DNA from: Asterias rubens
Taxonomy: Eukaryota; Echinodermata; Asteroidea; Forcipulatida; Asteriidae
Direction: 5' to 3'
Length of the DNA: 64,000 bases
NCBI RefSeq assembly: GCF_902459465.1
Contig: NW_022985728.1
Location: forward strand, 46,912 to 110,911
Shown one piece after another: positions 11,650 to 22,415 of the stretch; the first letter of the stretch is position 1; the number at the start of each line of letters is the position of its first letter. The notes under the pieces are model-generated. The model was given only the letters and a program-made list of their open reading frames with translations. It was not told the DNA's origin and did no database searches. The translations under genes were made by a program, and so were the position numbers.

Positions 11650-12020
11650 CTTAAGGGCATAATATAAATAGGTCTGATTTATATTTGTCAGAACACTAAG
11701 TGAGTGGCTTCCTAAGACGAGAGGAGATAGTAATGGCCGTTCACTACGTAACTCACATTTGTTTACAACTCCTAATGTACATACCAAGCGACATGCTAAT
11801 AGTGCAATCCCTTACATGACAAAACTCCTTAATGATAATTTTGTGTTATTAATTTTTAATGTTTTTTTTTCGTTTTTGCAGTTATATTTTTCTGCTCATC
11901 TATGTCTGTAATTTTATTGTTTTATCTGTAAATTTTGTAAATTCAATGTAATTTTGCCTATGGCAACTAATTTGAATGTTTTTAATAAACCATGAAATAA
12001 AATAAATAAATAAATAATAA
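11650..12020 (+). mobile_element. Possible 3' end of a non-LTR retrotransposon
   Basis: A short open frame around 11700-11850 reads TRGDSNGRSLRNSHLFTTPN and then VHTKRHANSAIPY. This resembles the C-terminal tail of LINE reverse transcriptases, where such R/N-rich text precedes a 3' UTR. It is followed by an AT-rich UTR ending in AATAAACC and an AAATA microsatellite at about 11996-12020. No reverse transcriptase core is present, so a 5'-truncated LINE is inferred. Confidence 0.35.
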
Positions 12021-12149
12021 GTAAGTGTGGACCAACCTAGACCTACATTATCCAGTTTTTCACTAGTGTAATGATAAGTTGAGTAATTCTTTGCTATGAA
12101 ATTTGCCTTGTCAATTAATTTGCCTTGTTATTTCAAATTTGCAAAAGGC

Positions 12150-13703
12150 TGCTACTATTATGGCTTCAAAAACACGGAAGGTTGAAAGATAACCAAACTG
12201 GTCCAACGAAAATGTTGAGCCAGCTTGTAAGAAAACACTGAAATTTTTTAACATGAAATCCGTTACATTAATAACATGAATACAAAAACAGAGTATGTGT
12301 TGCTTTATATGGCCTGCCGATTGTAAGCAGTGTCTGTTGTTTAAAATTTTTAAAAATGCTACTATTATGGCTTCAAAAAAGCGGTAGGTTGAAAGAAAAC
12401 CAAACTGGTCCAACGAGGAAGTTAACATTTTGAGCCAGTTTGTGCGGGAGCACACCGTCGACCGGGCAGTGGGACCAGATGCAAGTCGACTGCACGGGAT
12501 GACCGAGTGAAGGAAGTGCACTTGAGGGAGGTAGCGGAGGTTTTGGTGGCGTGTGGGGGGAGGGCCAGAGACCGGACCCAAATTAGAAAAAAGTGGCGGA
12601 CGTTTGCAGTCAGTCAAGAGGATACTACAGGCGCTGCCATACTACAGGTAATGACAATGTGACTTACAATCAAACTATGGTTCGAGAGAAAACTTTGTGT
12701 ATGTATAAATTTAGGTTTAAATACCATTTATACATGTACATGTACATGAAGTATGACTCATAACACAAAACTATATATAGGAAAACATGAAAACAAATCA
12801 AATCATTACCAATAAATCACTAACTCTTTCACATATGAATGATTAATGCAATACCAGATTTAATTTTAGGAGGAGGTAGTAAACCACCTACAAACATATG
12901 AGTTGGTGTTATCGGCCATGCTTCCGGTTGCGAAAGATGGCATTTTATCCAAAGATGATGGAGAAAGCTGTCCGGACTTTCAAATGGCTTTAGAAGCTGT
13001 GGCTCAGGGTCAAAACATAAAAATTGCCGTCATCTAGAAAATTTGTATTAAAAAACATTATAAAATGGTTGCAACAGACCACAAGTAAAACAACGAAAGA
13101 AACCTGGTGAAATTGAAACAGAATGATCTTCTTTGTAAATATATGCTGATGACGATAGTGTTTTGAGTTTGTTTTAGCAGGGGCGTTCTTCTCAGAACCA
13201 CAACTCATAGAATGAAATGTATTGTGTTTTGCACATACAGTGTTTATTTTATTACCACTGAGCAAAATTAAAAATCCTGAGCAAATCAATCTCCGAAACC
13301 AATAATTTTGGTACTAAACCTTTAATAAAGGTTTTTCAAAATAAAAATGGTTGTTGATTATTTTGATCTTCTTTTTACAGACATCTCACAACAGCTAGAT
13401 GGGGAAATGGAGGAAGTTGAGGAGGTACATGGAGAAGAAGAAGGACCGGTTCATGTGGAAGAAGAAAGTAGGCCTACCATTGAGAAGAGCGTTGGGGCAA
13501 CCAAAAACAGTATCAAAACAACCGGACAGCAGGACTCCATCCTTCAGATTGAAAGGGAACGCCTGGTGGTAGAGGAGAAGCAGTTGGAAGTGTCCGAAGC
13601 GATGGTCGAGTCTTTGAAGGACTTAAATCGCACTTTCCAACAGTTCCTCTCTATCACCCTTCATAAGAGTGGCTTAGAACTTGTACAAAACCCTGAAGTT
13701 TAA
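12150..13703 (+). pseudogene. Broken Myb/SANT-like gene of Harbinger type
   Basis: Three exon-like blocks: 12367-12647, 12870 to about 13005, and 13381-13703. Block 1 has the Myb/SANT-like signature PNWSNEEVNILSQFVREHT and, in a shifted frame, ARDRTQIRKKWRTFAVSQ. It contains an in-frame TAG at codon 7 (CGGTAGGTTG) and a frameshift near 12505. Block 2 starts with the expected GGGSKPPT segment, then shifts frame into YELVLSAMLPVAKDG. Block 3 is open and encodes an acidic stretch plus coiled coil (IERERLVVEEKQLEVSEAM) ending in TAA at 13701. A second, shorter copy of the start of block 1 lies at 12150-12240, about 208 bp upstream, and has its own stop. The protein would have been a DNA-binding accessory factor like that at 804-2683. 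It is not expected to be functional. Confidence 0.7.
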
Positions 13704-14304
13704 TTAATGAATTTTAATATTAATTCCGTGTCAACCCAACATACTTTTGGATTTTGATAAGAATTCTAGAGTCAGCATTCTTCTTAAATTCCACAGGCTA
13801 GTTGCCCTAATTTATACATAAATTTTTTAATTTGATATGGATTGCCTGTGTTCAAAGACATAGTCTTGCCCTTCATTTTCGTTTTATTTTAAAAAAATAC
13901 CACTTCCAGGTGATTTTAATCTTTTTTTCTTCCATACTTATTGATGGCAAGACTGAATACTTAAACACCCATTTTTTCAAATAATGAGTAAGGACTGTAC
14001 TCGTTTTAAAATGGGATGATGTATCTTGGCTGTGATGTTTATTTACAAACACGATTTATCATGTTGTAAACTTACTACAGCAGTTTATGAAAGCCATGAT
14101 ATATGGTTGACATTGGAAAGCACATTCGTGGCAGTCATCTAGTGGGGAACTTCATAAAATACCGATTCTTTGGATGGAACAAAGGTTTTATCAATTCCAA
14201 AATCTACATCTTCCACCAATCAAGCTAAATTTAATAAATTTCTGAAAAGCAATGTGCACAGTTCCTGAACAAAATCAAAGAATAATGCCAGAATCGTCAT
14301 GTAC
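13704..14304. other. Non-coding gap between the Myb-like relic and the DUF6589-like relic
   Basis: AT-rich, with no frame, repeat or RNA signal that I can support. The C-terminal exon expected for the DUF6589-like gene on the reverse strand was looked for here and not found. Confidence 0.5.
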
Positions 14305-16360
14305 CTGGTAGAAATTGCCCAACACATGAAAATCAGCAATCACAGGAACAAGGCCCTCAAGTCGATCACTGGATGTAGTAGAGTTAATTTGGTCTCGCCT
14401 GCAGGAACTCTCCCTTTCACCTGTGAGAAGATCTCCTGAACTGATGATGGGTGTTACCTTATCACTTTTATGTCCCGGGACATGATTGTGCAGGTGGTGC
14501 ATGATGTTGTATATGCCGTCTGTCTTGTTCTCACCCTCCATCAATACTCCAAGATTAACCTATGTACACACAAAATCAAATAAATTAGCTGTGCAGATCC
14601 CAACTTATTTTATTTATTTTGACAGTTTGCACTTTGGGGTTTCAAATCTTATTGCTATTGCCAACACTGAAACTTCTGCAATGATTAGGCCTATTTATGG
14701 CCAATTTGTTCGGATAACATTAAATATTTAAGTGGACCCCCCATCCGCAGTGGTCTGTCCTTTTTGGACTTAAGGCAAACAGATTTGTCCTTATGGATAA
14801 AGTAAAGGAAATGTTGTCTGAGCAATATCTCGAGAAGTATACTTGTCATATCAACTCAAAACTTTGTTTGTGGATTGTTCTGTTTCTGGATTGGTCTTGG
14901 GATCACTATGACTTAAACAAAAGAATGCCTTCCCACCATACTATTATCCCTCTGCCTTTCTCACCTATCCTCCCCCACTCATCTTTCCCAGCCTTCTATA
15001 CAACCGCCCAAAAAAGACACTGTTCTAATGTCCAGAAACGGACTGGCTTGCGGGGCATTGGTGTATCCGAACACGATTTTTCTTGTTTTTGGGTTTTTCT
15101 TTTTGAGGGCATTCAATTCTCCTGTTTTTAAAATTCTTAAGAGTACATAATACGTAATTTATACTTACGATTTTAGATTTCTGCTGCAGTTCTGCCATGT
15201 GTTTGTGATAAATTGGACTGGTGATATGTGCTGGAATGTTCTCGCAAATGATGTCGTCTGACACAGTTGGGAGAAACTCTGAAACATCAATTTTATCTAC
15301 AGTTGTTATGTGGTCATTATTTGGCAGGTGATGTGATTTAACTCTGTTTTGGATGGCAATCATCTGGACCATGTGATGATCTGTACCATGTTGTTTTCTT
15401 GATGTGTAGCGGGGATGGACAATTACATCTACATTGTCCATGACAAGTTGATAACCCATGTCAGACCTGCTTTATTGAATTCTTCAACTAGTTCTTTACT
15501 GCCACTGTCTTGTAGTTGTCGTTTGTTACATTCAGCCTCAAAAGTTTCCTTAGCCCACTGTTTCACATCCTTGTCGAAATCAACTCCAAAATCTAGCTGC
15601 CGTCGCATCACTGTTTTATAATTTGTGCTGATGTTCCGATTTTGAAGATGCTGGAAGGCAGACAACTTTGCACCACTTTTTTTTGAGAACAAGCGATGTC
15701 AACACTTGATGTGCATTCATCGTTTGTGAGCTACAGTTAATGAGAATGCCAGCAGCTGTTGTCACACCTGGGATGAGTGTTTCTTTAGTTTTCTTAATAT
15801 TTCGTTTTATGTGAGTGTTTTCTGCAACAGCATGAAGAGTTGATTACCAGCAATGGTGCTTTCAGTTGCAGTTCAAGGTCTTGTTGGGTAAAGTTGAACT
15901 TATTGAGGTCTTCAATGGTGGATTCACTGAAAAGAGAGTGGTTATCTGGATCACAAAGGTTATCAGCTTCTTCAACAACAGATTGAATAAAACTGGCTGT
16001 GATGTCATCTTTGGCTTCCTTTATAGATATGACATGCTGTATTGCTCTGTGGTGATCACCTGCACACAATGCGGCAGCAACTTGTATCCATGGGCCAGAC
16101 AGCTGTCTTTTCTGTGCATGATTTACATACTGTAATACTACCTGTAGATGATTCAAGAGAGAACAACATTTAAGTAAATAATCTAGTTGTCCAACTGTTT
16201 CAAAATTTGGCTTAGGATCTTGTTGTTGTTGTAATGCCTATTATATTTGAAAACAATTATCTGGGTGACATTAGGCCCTAATAAAAGACCTATCTCATCC
16301 ACTGTCTGCTAGGAAATAACAATGCCAATGTTGGTTTTATTTTGCTGATTATGCTGATAG

Positions 16361-17123
16361 TGTAACCCGGAAAATGGGTACACTTAGAAAAAGAATGAAT
16401 AAAGCCAAATAAAAATGCTAACTATGGGGGCACTCGCTTGAACAAATGAGAAAAACCAAGATCGGTAGGGCTAAGACGCGAGGAGATGCAAAAATATAGG
16501 AACAGTGACTCAAAGTGTAGGTTTCTCAACAAAATAATAAAAAATAAATTTATTGACTATAAATCAATCAACAAAAGCAGTATTAAACAATAAAAACCTC
16601 TAGACCAAACTCAGGATCTAAACTTTCTTCCTTATAAACCTTAAATTAAACCAGTCAAACCTAAACCAAGATATCTAACTGAAACTCAAAAACCAAAACT
16701 AAACCAGAGTTAAACCTAAACCTGAAACACAGTGTCAAAGAAAAGTTACAAATTAAAATCAAAATGGCTTTAGGATACCGAGTCCAAAACAGCAGAAAAT
16801 ACTTGAAGATGTCAAATTAATCGTAGAAGTTAAAACTTGTGATGAGGCACACATAAGTGTGCAGTGTTCCTCTTTCGCTGCCAGGCTGCTATCTGATTAT
16901 AATTATATACAATGCACTGGATGGGTCACTACACTACCAAAGGATTAAGAAACTGTTTACCAACATGTAACAAAAGACTTCTAAGAAATAACAACCTACA
17001 TGTACAGGGGTGCAATAAAACAGCTGAAGGGACAATGTAAACAGGAAAAGCAATTAACTAGAACCTGGAATTAACTAACTTGAATAATAATACATGTACA
17101 ATGAATTTTCTACCCCTACTACA
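16361..17123 (-). repeat. 3' LTR of the retrotransposon (relative to its coding strand)
   Basis: 763 bp with TG...CA ends. It is identical in length to the other LTR, with differences seen only near 16405, 16550, 16648 and 16950. It flanks the polyprotein fragment on its downstream side. Confidence 0.93.
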
Positions 17124-17237
17124 CTCGCCACTACTTAAATCCATTGTTGTCCTCAACAATGTTAAATTTACACAAATAGAACTGAAATGAATTAACAGCA
17201 AAAATGAATTTAATACAAAGAAAACAATGATACAAAA

Positions 17238-18074
17238 TCAAGGCCAAAAATAAGTTAGACGAGCCATACGTATTAATTCCCGGAAACCCTTAATGTTGAA
17301 TAAAGCCTGTATACTATGTAAAATCGGCCACATCATCGTCTTGGGCAAAACCTCCAACACCGGCTCCTCCTTGCCTTGCCGATAGCACAAGGTATCTCCC
17401 TTGATTTCAAGTTTGTCCCAAGAGCGTAAAAGCCTCTTCACTGCTCCTGGTTCTTGCTCCATCTGATGGTGGCTTGGCTTCCCACCGGAGGACTTTAATT
17501 CTCTGACTCTTGCGACGATTGGGTCTACCTGTTGTGCAGAGCTCACGTTGAGGGGAGGAGTAGTAGTCTGGATTGCTGCTACTGGAGTAGAATCTTCCTT
17601 CTTTTGGAGTGGTGACGGACTATAGTAAACTGTTGTGGGTTTGGACACCAGGCCATAAAACTCACGCCATTGCCCCTGGCAACTCGTGGTTTCCCTTCTG
17701 CTCCAAGCAGAAGATCCTCTGTGGCTTTGGTCCATTTGCCTTAGCAATCTCCGCAACAGTTCCCCTTGTTGTTGCTGCTGAGCAACGATGTCTCCAAGGA
17801 GATCCTTCACCGTCTCTAACAAGCTCCTCTCCTTAGCAGGCTCCTCCATCGACGGAACTGAGGGTCTTTCTGCTGGTTCTGATGATGATGATGGTGGGTC
17901 GAACCCACACATCTGAAGATTGGTCAACACTGGCACGACCACTGGTTGGAGAATTTCGGTGAAACAACCAAATCCAGGGGGTGGTTGAAGGATACTATCC
18001 CATCCAAATCCTGGGGGTGGGGATATACATGGCGTCCCATCTGGCAAAATGACTGGACTCAGCCCTTCAACCAT
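17238..18074 (-). CDS. Retrotransposon polyprotein fragment, 278 aa
   Basis: Begins at ATG 18074 between the two LTRs. The N-terminal 40 residues contain two PPPGFG repeats. A glutamine-rich heptad region (IVAQQQQQGELLRRLLRQMD) lies near residues 95-115. The C-terminus resembles the H2C2 zinc-binding region in front of Gypsy integrases: LLRSWDKLEIKGDTLCYR, then VLPKTMMWPILHS and a terminal TYFWP. Canonical histidines and cysteines are mostly replaced, so this is a relic joined to an unrelated N-terminus by internal deletion. There is no reverse transcriptase or nuclease core. Whether any protein is made is unknown. It is too short for a complete gag-pol. Confidence 0.6.
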   Translation of the reverse strand: MVEGLSPVILPDGTPCISPPPGFGWDSILQPPPGFGCFTEILQPVVVPVLTNLQMCGFDPPSSSSEPAERPSVPSMEEPAKERSLLETVKDLLGDIVAQQQQQGELLRRLLRQMDQSHRGSSAWSRRETTSCQGQWREFYGLVSKPTTVYYSPSPLQKKEDSTPVAAIQTTTPPLNVSSAQQVDPIVARVRELKSSGGKPSHHQMEQEPGAVKRLLRSWDKLEIKGDTLCYRQGKEEPVLEVLPKTMMWPILHSIQALFNIKGFRELIRMARLTYFWP

Positions 18075-18205
18075 AGTGAAATAAAATGCTCCTTAACTTT
18101 GACACTGTGTTGTCCTAAAACTATAACGACTGTCCCTACTTTTTAACAAAACCTGGCTAAGTTCTTAAGGAACATAAACCCTACCCGGATTCTCCACCAA
18201 AAAAA

Positions 18206-18968
18206 TGTAACCCGGAAAATGGGTACACTTAGAAAAAGAATGAATAAAGCTAAATAAAAATGCTAACTATGGGGGCACTCGCTTGAACAAATGAGAAAAA
18301 CCAAGATCGGTAGGGCTAAGACGCGAGGAGATGCAAAAATATAGGAACAGTGACTCAAAGTGTAGGTTTCTCAACAAAATAATAAAAAATAACTTTATTG
18401 ACTATAAATCAATCAACAAAAGCAGTATTAAACAATAAAAACCTCTAGACCAAACTCAGGATCTAAACTTTCTTCCTTATAAACCTTAATTTAAACCAGT
18501 CAAACCTAAACCAAGATATCTAACTGAAACTCAAAAACCAAAACTAAACCAGAGTTAAACCTAAACCTGAAACACAGTGTCAAAGAAAAGTTACAAATTA
18601 AAATCAAAATGGCTTTAGGATACCGAGTCCAAAACAGCAGAAAATACTTGAAGATGTCAAATTAATCGTAGAAGTTAAAACTTGTGATGAGGCACACATA
18701 AGTGTGCAGTGTTCCTCTTTCGCTGCCAGGCTGCTATCTGATTATAATTATATACAATGCACTGGATGGGTCACTACACTACCAAAGGATTACGAAACTG
18801 TTTACCAACATGTAACAAAAGACTTCTAAGAAATAACAACCTACATGTACAGGGGTGCAATAAAACAGCTGAAGGGACAATGTAAACAGGAAAAGCAATT
18901 AACTAGAACCTGGAATTAACTAACTTGAATAATAATACATGTACAATGAATTTTCTACCCCTACTACA
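18206..18968 (-). repeat. 5' LTR of the retrotransposon (relative to its coding strand)
   Basis: 763-bp partner of the LTR at 16361, followed by the ATAG target duplication. On the reverse strand it would supply the promoter for the polyprotein fragment. Confidence 0.93.
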
Positions 18969-20402
18969 ATAGCATCCACACCATATCCCATGCCCCATGT
19001 AATAAACAGTGATACAAACAATGTAAAATGTTTAATGATAAGGAAAGGTACAGAGAGTATAGAGTGTTCCCTTGTGCTAAAGTAATCTACAGGTCTGACT
19101 CACTCATAACCACTCTACCAATAATTATGCTATATAGGGGGTTCACTGCTTCTAGAAAGAAGTCCTAAGAAATTAACTAAAGAGTTTATTGGACCCATGG
19201 TACAACCATGTTTTAGATTTTTGTAGTACTCTTGATTTGTGTGACTAATGATAAAGTAGACACTTTGTTATTGTATTGGAAGAGAATTCAAGTGTATTTT
19301 CATTTTGTTCAATAATTCTTTGAATAAATGGTAGGCCCTACTACTAATGCTACATGTTGAAGTTTAGTGTAAAAGAAATCAGTCACTTGTGACTACACTG
19401 TCATTAGTTACATGGTAAGGCCTGCCACTGCTGTAGTCTACTGTAAACCTACTGAAATTTACATCTGAAATTCAGGCTAGTATCATGTCTATCATGATGA
19501 TATCCATCCAAAATCCCCCATCACTAGGTTTTCCAAATTTTTAGTTGGGGCCTACAGTCTACACAATGTAAATTTTTCCCTTACCTCAGCTTCTACCAGA
19601 CCATGATGATGCAGACTGGTGGCCCCCTCCTCAAAATTGAGTCGCTTCTTCAGTGGCTAAAAGCAAAATGTAAAAATAATTAAACATCATAATTTTTATA
19701 TCAGAGGACATACTGTTTTCAAGGTGTCCCTAAATAAAATCAAGGCAAATCTTTGCCTCTCTGTGCGCGATGATCAGTCCCCCTACCCTAGATATGTTTG
19801 TGGTTTGACTTGCCAAGCAGAGTCTCCTCTCCCTTGACCAAAACTTAGAAGGCTCCACTGGGTAATTGCACTTGTAAATGCAAACAGTTTGGGTATTTAA
19901 GGCATTTATAACAATCAAGACAGTTTGAAGTACCTTTAATACAGGTAATTAAAATAGGATAAGCCTTGATGTTGTAAAATAAATGTGTAAACGTACCTGC
20001 CAAACGCGACTTTTTTTGTCCACGAAATCTTTTCCCAGGTTGGCGTGTCGCCGGTAGGCCCAAGTCCTCAAATCCACTGCATGATCCTGCCGTAGAGCTG
20101 AATGAGAATGGACTGGGAGGTTTTGCTTGGACAGTAGGAGGAAGATCATCGCCAGATACTATCCAAGTATTAGTATCATGGATTCGGATTCCAGTAAACA
20201 CCCCGCTTCTGTTTGGTACAACAACCGTGTCATCGGATCCGTACAGGATAATAGATAGCGGAACAAGTTTAAAAATCTTGCTTAGAGTCTCACACGTCAT
20301 TTGACTTCTTTTTAGCTTGAATTTTCTATCTTTTCCTTCCATTTGAACGGTAAAATCCGTATCAGACCGACCACCACCAATAAAGTCATCGTCGCTGAAA
20401 TC

Positions 20403-20950
20403 CATTTTTTGCCCAAGAAGTTTACACAACTTTCTACTTATTTGCATTTGCAACTAATAAAACTACACTACTCACTACACTAGTGCTTTTGGACCTGTAT
20501 CAGGTGGCCGTGTGAATGAACTTCTAATCTTTCTTTTCCCCGGATGCGAGCTTCGGATGCGCGCTCGCAATAATGGTGGCCAGCAAAAGTCGGAATGCCA
20601 TCAAAGACAAACGTCTCTTTCTTGAGCCGCCTTGTTGCCGTAAGTAAGTCTTGTTCGCGCCGGACTTTTGGGGATCTAAAACAGCCACTGTACATGATTT
20701 GGTAATATTAGCCCAGTGTCTCCCCAACGCCCTGCCAGTTGAATTTTCAAAATGATCAATTTGCAAGAAGTCAACAGTGAAGTAAGACATTCATATTCAA
20801 GCCTAAATTCGAGAAAAATAGGGGCAGGTAAGTTGTTGATGGCGCGCTACTCCCAATGTGCACTCATTTAATAGTGGTCCCTGTTGACTGGACTGCACCA
20901 AGTGGCGTGCCAAACGCGGCACAACACGATTCTCAAACCTATGAGGGGCC
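20403..20950. other. Possible upstream region of the DUF6589-type gene, unassigned
   Basis: Two overlapping reverse-strand frames (20480-20695 and 20524-20790) are open, the second reading KKTYL-type and SRKRRLSLMAFRL text. I recognise no domain. The region is richer in CpG than its surroundings and could be an element end or promoter. It ends at the minisatellite. Confidence 0.25.
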
Positions 20951-20959
20951 GTTTATGAC

Positions 20960-21655
20960 TAAATGAGCAAACCCATATATATAAGAGCAAAACCATATAT
21001 ATAAGAGCAAAACCATTATAAGAGCAAAACTATATATATAAGAGCAAACCCATATATATAGGAGCAAACCCATATATATATAGGAGCAAACCCATATATA
21101 TAGGAGCAAACCCATATATATAGGAGCAAAACCATATATATAGGAGTAAAACCATATATATAGGAGCAAACCCATATATATAGGAGCGAACCCATATATA
21201 TAGGAGCAAACCCTATTTATATAAGAGCAAACCCATATACACAAGAGCAAACCCATATATATAGGAGCAAAAGCATATATATATAGGAGCAAAAGCATAT
21301 ATATATAGGAGCAACACCATATATATATAGGAGCGACACCATATATATAAGAGCGAACCCATATATATAAGAGCGAACCCATATATATATAGGAGCAAAC
21401 CCATATATATAGGAGCAAACCCATATATTTAGGAGTAAAACCATATATATAGGAGCAAACCCATATATATAGGAGCAAACCCATATATATAGGAGCAAAC
21501 CCACTTATATAAGAGCAAACCCATATACACAAGAGCAAACCCATATATATAGGAGAAAAACCATATATATAGGAGCAACACCATATATATATAGGAGCAA
21601 CACCATATATATAAGAGCAAACCATATATATATATAGGAGCAACACCATCTTTTC
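20960..21655. repeat. 20-bp minisatellite, about 34 copies
   Basis: Tandem units close to GAGCAAACCCATATATATAG, with variants in the AT core (TATATAT, TATACAC, TTATAT) and in the G/A and C/A positions. Because 20 is not a multiple of three, the array is open in several reverse frames and produces spurious repetitive Tyr/Ile-rich reading frames of up to 273 codons, which I do not call as genes. Confidence 0.95.
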
Positions 21656-21715
21656 CTTAATCCCTTTCCCCCTCTCTTTTTCTATAAATGGATATGTATT
21701 TGTTTGTACTTGTTT

Positions 21716-21775
21716 TATGCCTCTGAAGAAGGTCCGGATTGGATCGAAAACTAAGGCCATCTACCCTATTCATTA
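21716..21775 (+). other. Possible Penelope-like element remnant with hammerhead-like core
   Basis: CTGAAGA (21723-21729) is followed by a five-base stem GGTCC/GGATC (21731-21735 with 21741-21745) and then GAAA (21746-21749). These are the order and spacing of a hammerhead ribozyme core with helix II. One unpaired A precedes the stem, and helices I and III are not evident. Penelope-like retroelements are known to carry hammerhead motifs, and a Penelope-like reverse transcriptase fragment lies 3 kb downstream. Confidence 0.3.
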
Positions 21776-21910
21776 TTCCCGGTCACCAGGATTTTCCTGT
21801 CTGCAACTCAACAGTTTCAACAGACCCTCCACAAGTCGTAGTAAAAAACTTTTTAGGTGTTCGGCCAACAGCCGAACAACTATTGTTATTGTTCTGTTTT
21901 GTTTGTTTTT

Positions 21911-22415
21911 TTTTCCTCGCGTTCTTCTTTCCCTGCGAACCTTCTCCAGCAATTTTAAACAAAAGTAAAGCTTGTACAAACTTAAAACTTACTATGTACA
22001 TCGGCAATAGTGAGTAGACGAAACCGCCACTTTTTGGGAATGATGACGTCATTGATGACGTCATGGCAAGGTTTTTAAAGTTGAAAAACGACATTTGCTT
22101 TTCGATGTATCTCAACGAATATTAATGCTATGATGTTCATACTTGGGCATCACATAGATAAAGACTTGGACAACATTTGAAAAGTTAACGCCAAAATCGT
22201 ATGACCTCATCTTCCGGTCGTACCGGAAGGTCAAACTCTGCCTTTGTGTTTTTTGTGTTTTTTTGTAAAAAAAGACAATTTGTTGTCATAACTCAAGATT
22301 GATACGAAATTTAACATTGAAACTCATCAGACAATTGAACCTTAATAATGAGACCACACAAACTTAATGATGTCATGATGACGTCATCAGGTTTTGAATT
22401 ACAACAAATCAAAGT
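21911..22415 (+). repeat. Diverged 500-bp direct repeat, copy 1
   Basis: Matches 23651-24146 in order: TTTTCCTCGCGTTCTTCTTT, AAACTTAAAACTTACTATGTA, GAAACCGCCACTTTTT, TGATGACGTCAT, ATGATGTTCATACTTGGGCATC, ATAGATAAAGACTTGGACAA, TGACGTCATCAGG. Three full TGACGTCA palindromes lie inside. No coding capacity. Confidence 0.8.

Larger units (their letters stand above)
16361..18968 (-). mobile_element. LTR retrotransposon, internally deleted, likely Gypsy, 2608 bp
   Basis: Two direct repeats of 763 bp (16361-17123 and 18206-18968) begin TGTAACCCGGAAAATGGG and end CCCCTACTACA on the plus strand. I count about four mismatches between them, so the insertion is recent. A four-base target duplication ATAG flanks the element (16357-16360 and 18969-18972). 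The 1.08-kb interior has a single reverse-strand frame with a polyprotein fragment. Next to the 5' LTR on the coding strand is TGGTGGAGAATCCGGGTA, a possible tRNA primer-binding site. Protease, reverse transcriptase, RNase H and the integrase core are missing, so it is non-autonomous. It interrupts an intron of the DUF6589-type relic. Confidence 0.93.
14305..20402 (-). pseudogene. DUF6589-type transposon-associated gene, decayed, 4 exons recognised
   Basis: Reverse-strand exons: 20402-19997 (start ATG at 20402, MDFSDDDFIGGG), 19656-19585, 16141-15169 and 14559-14305. Exon 1 matches the N-terminal domain seen in these proteins (KLKRSQMTCETLSKIFKL, NTWIVSGDDLP). Exon 2 gives PLKKRLNFEEGATSLHHHGL. 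Exon 3 begins VVLQYVNHAQKRQLSGPW and carries MDNVDVIVHPRYTSRKQH and FLPTVSDD. Exon 4 has ENKTDGIYNIMHHLHNHVP and SSDRLEGLVPVIADFHVLG. DUF6589 proteins are widespread, multicopy and of unknown biochemical function in marine invertebrates; a transposon origin is suspected. Exon 3 needs at least three single-base frame changes (near 15830, 15685 and 15465), and exon 2 is out of phase with exon 1, so an exon or base is missing. The C-terminal part is absent. A young LTR retrotransposon sits in the intron between exons 2 and 3. Confidence 0.72.

Noticed and set aside
15866..17836. Plus-strand frames at 15866-16135 and 17609-17836
   Set aside because: They are antisense to the DUF6589-type exon and to the retrotransposon polyprotein fragment respectively.
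20939..21760. 273-codon reverse-strand frame rich in Tyr, Ile and Leu, and several overlapping frames
   Set aside because: Entirely produced by the 20-bp minisatellite (GAGCAAACCCATATATATAG). The repetitive residues reflect the DNA repeat, not a protein.
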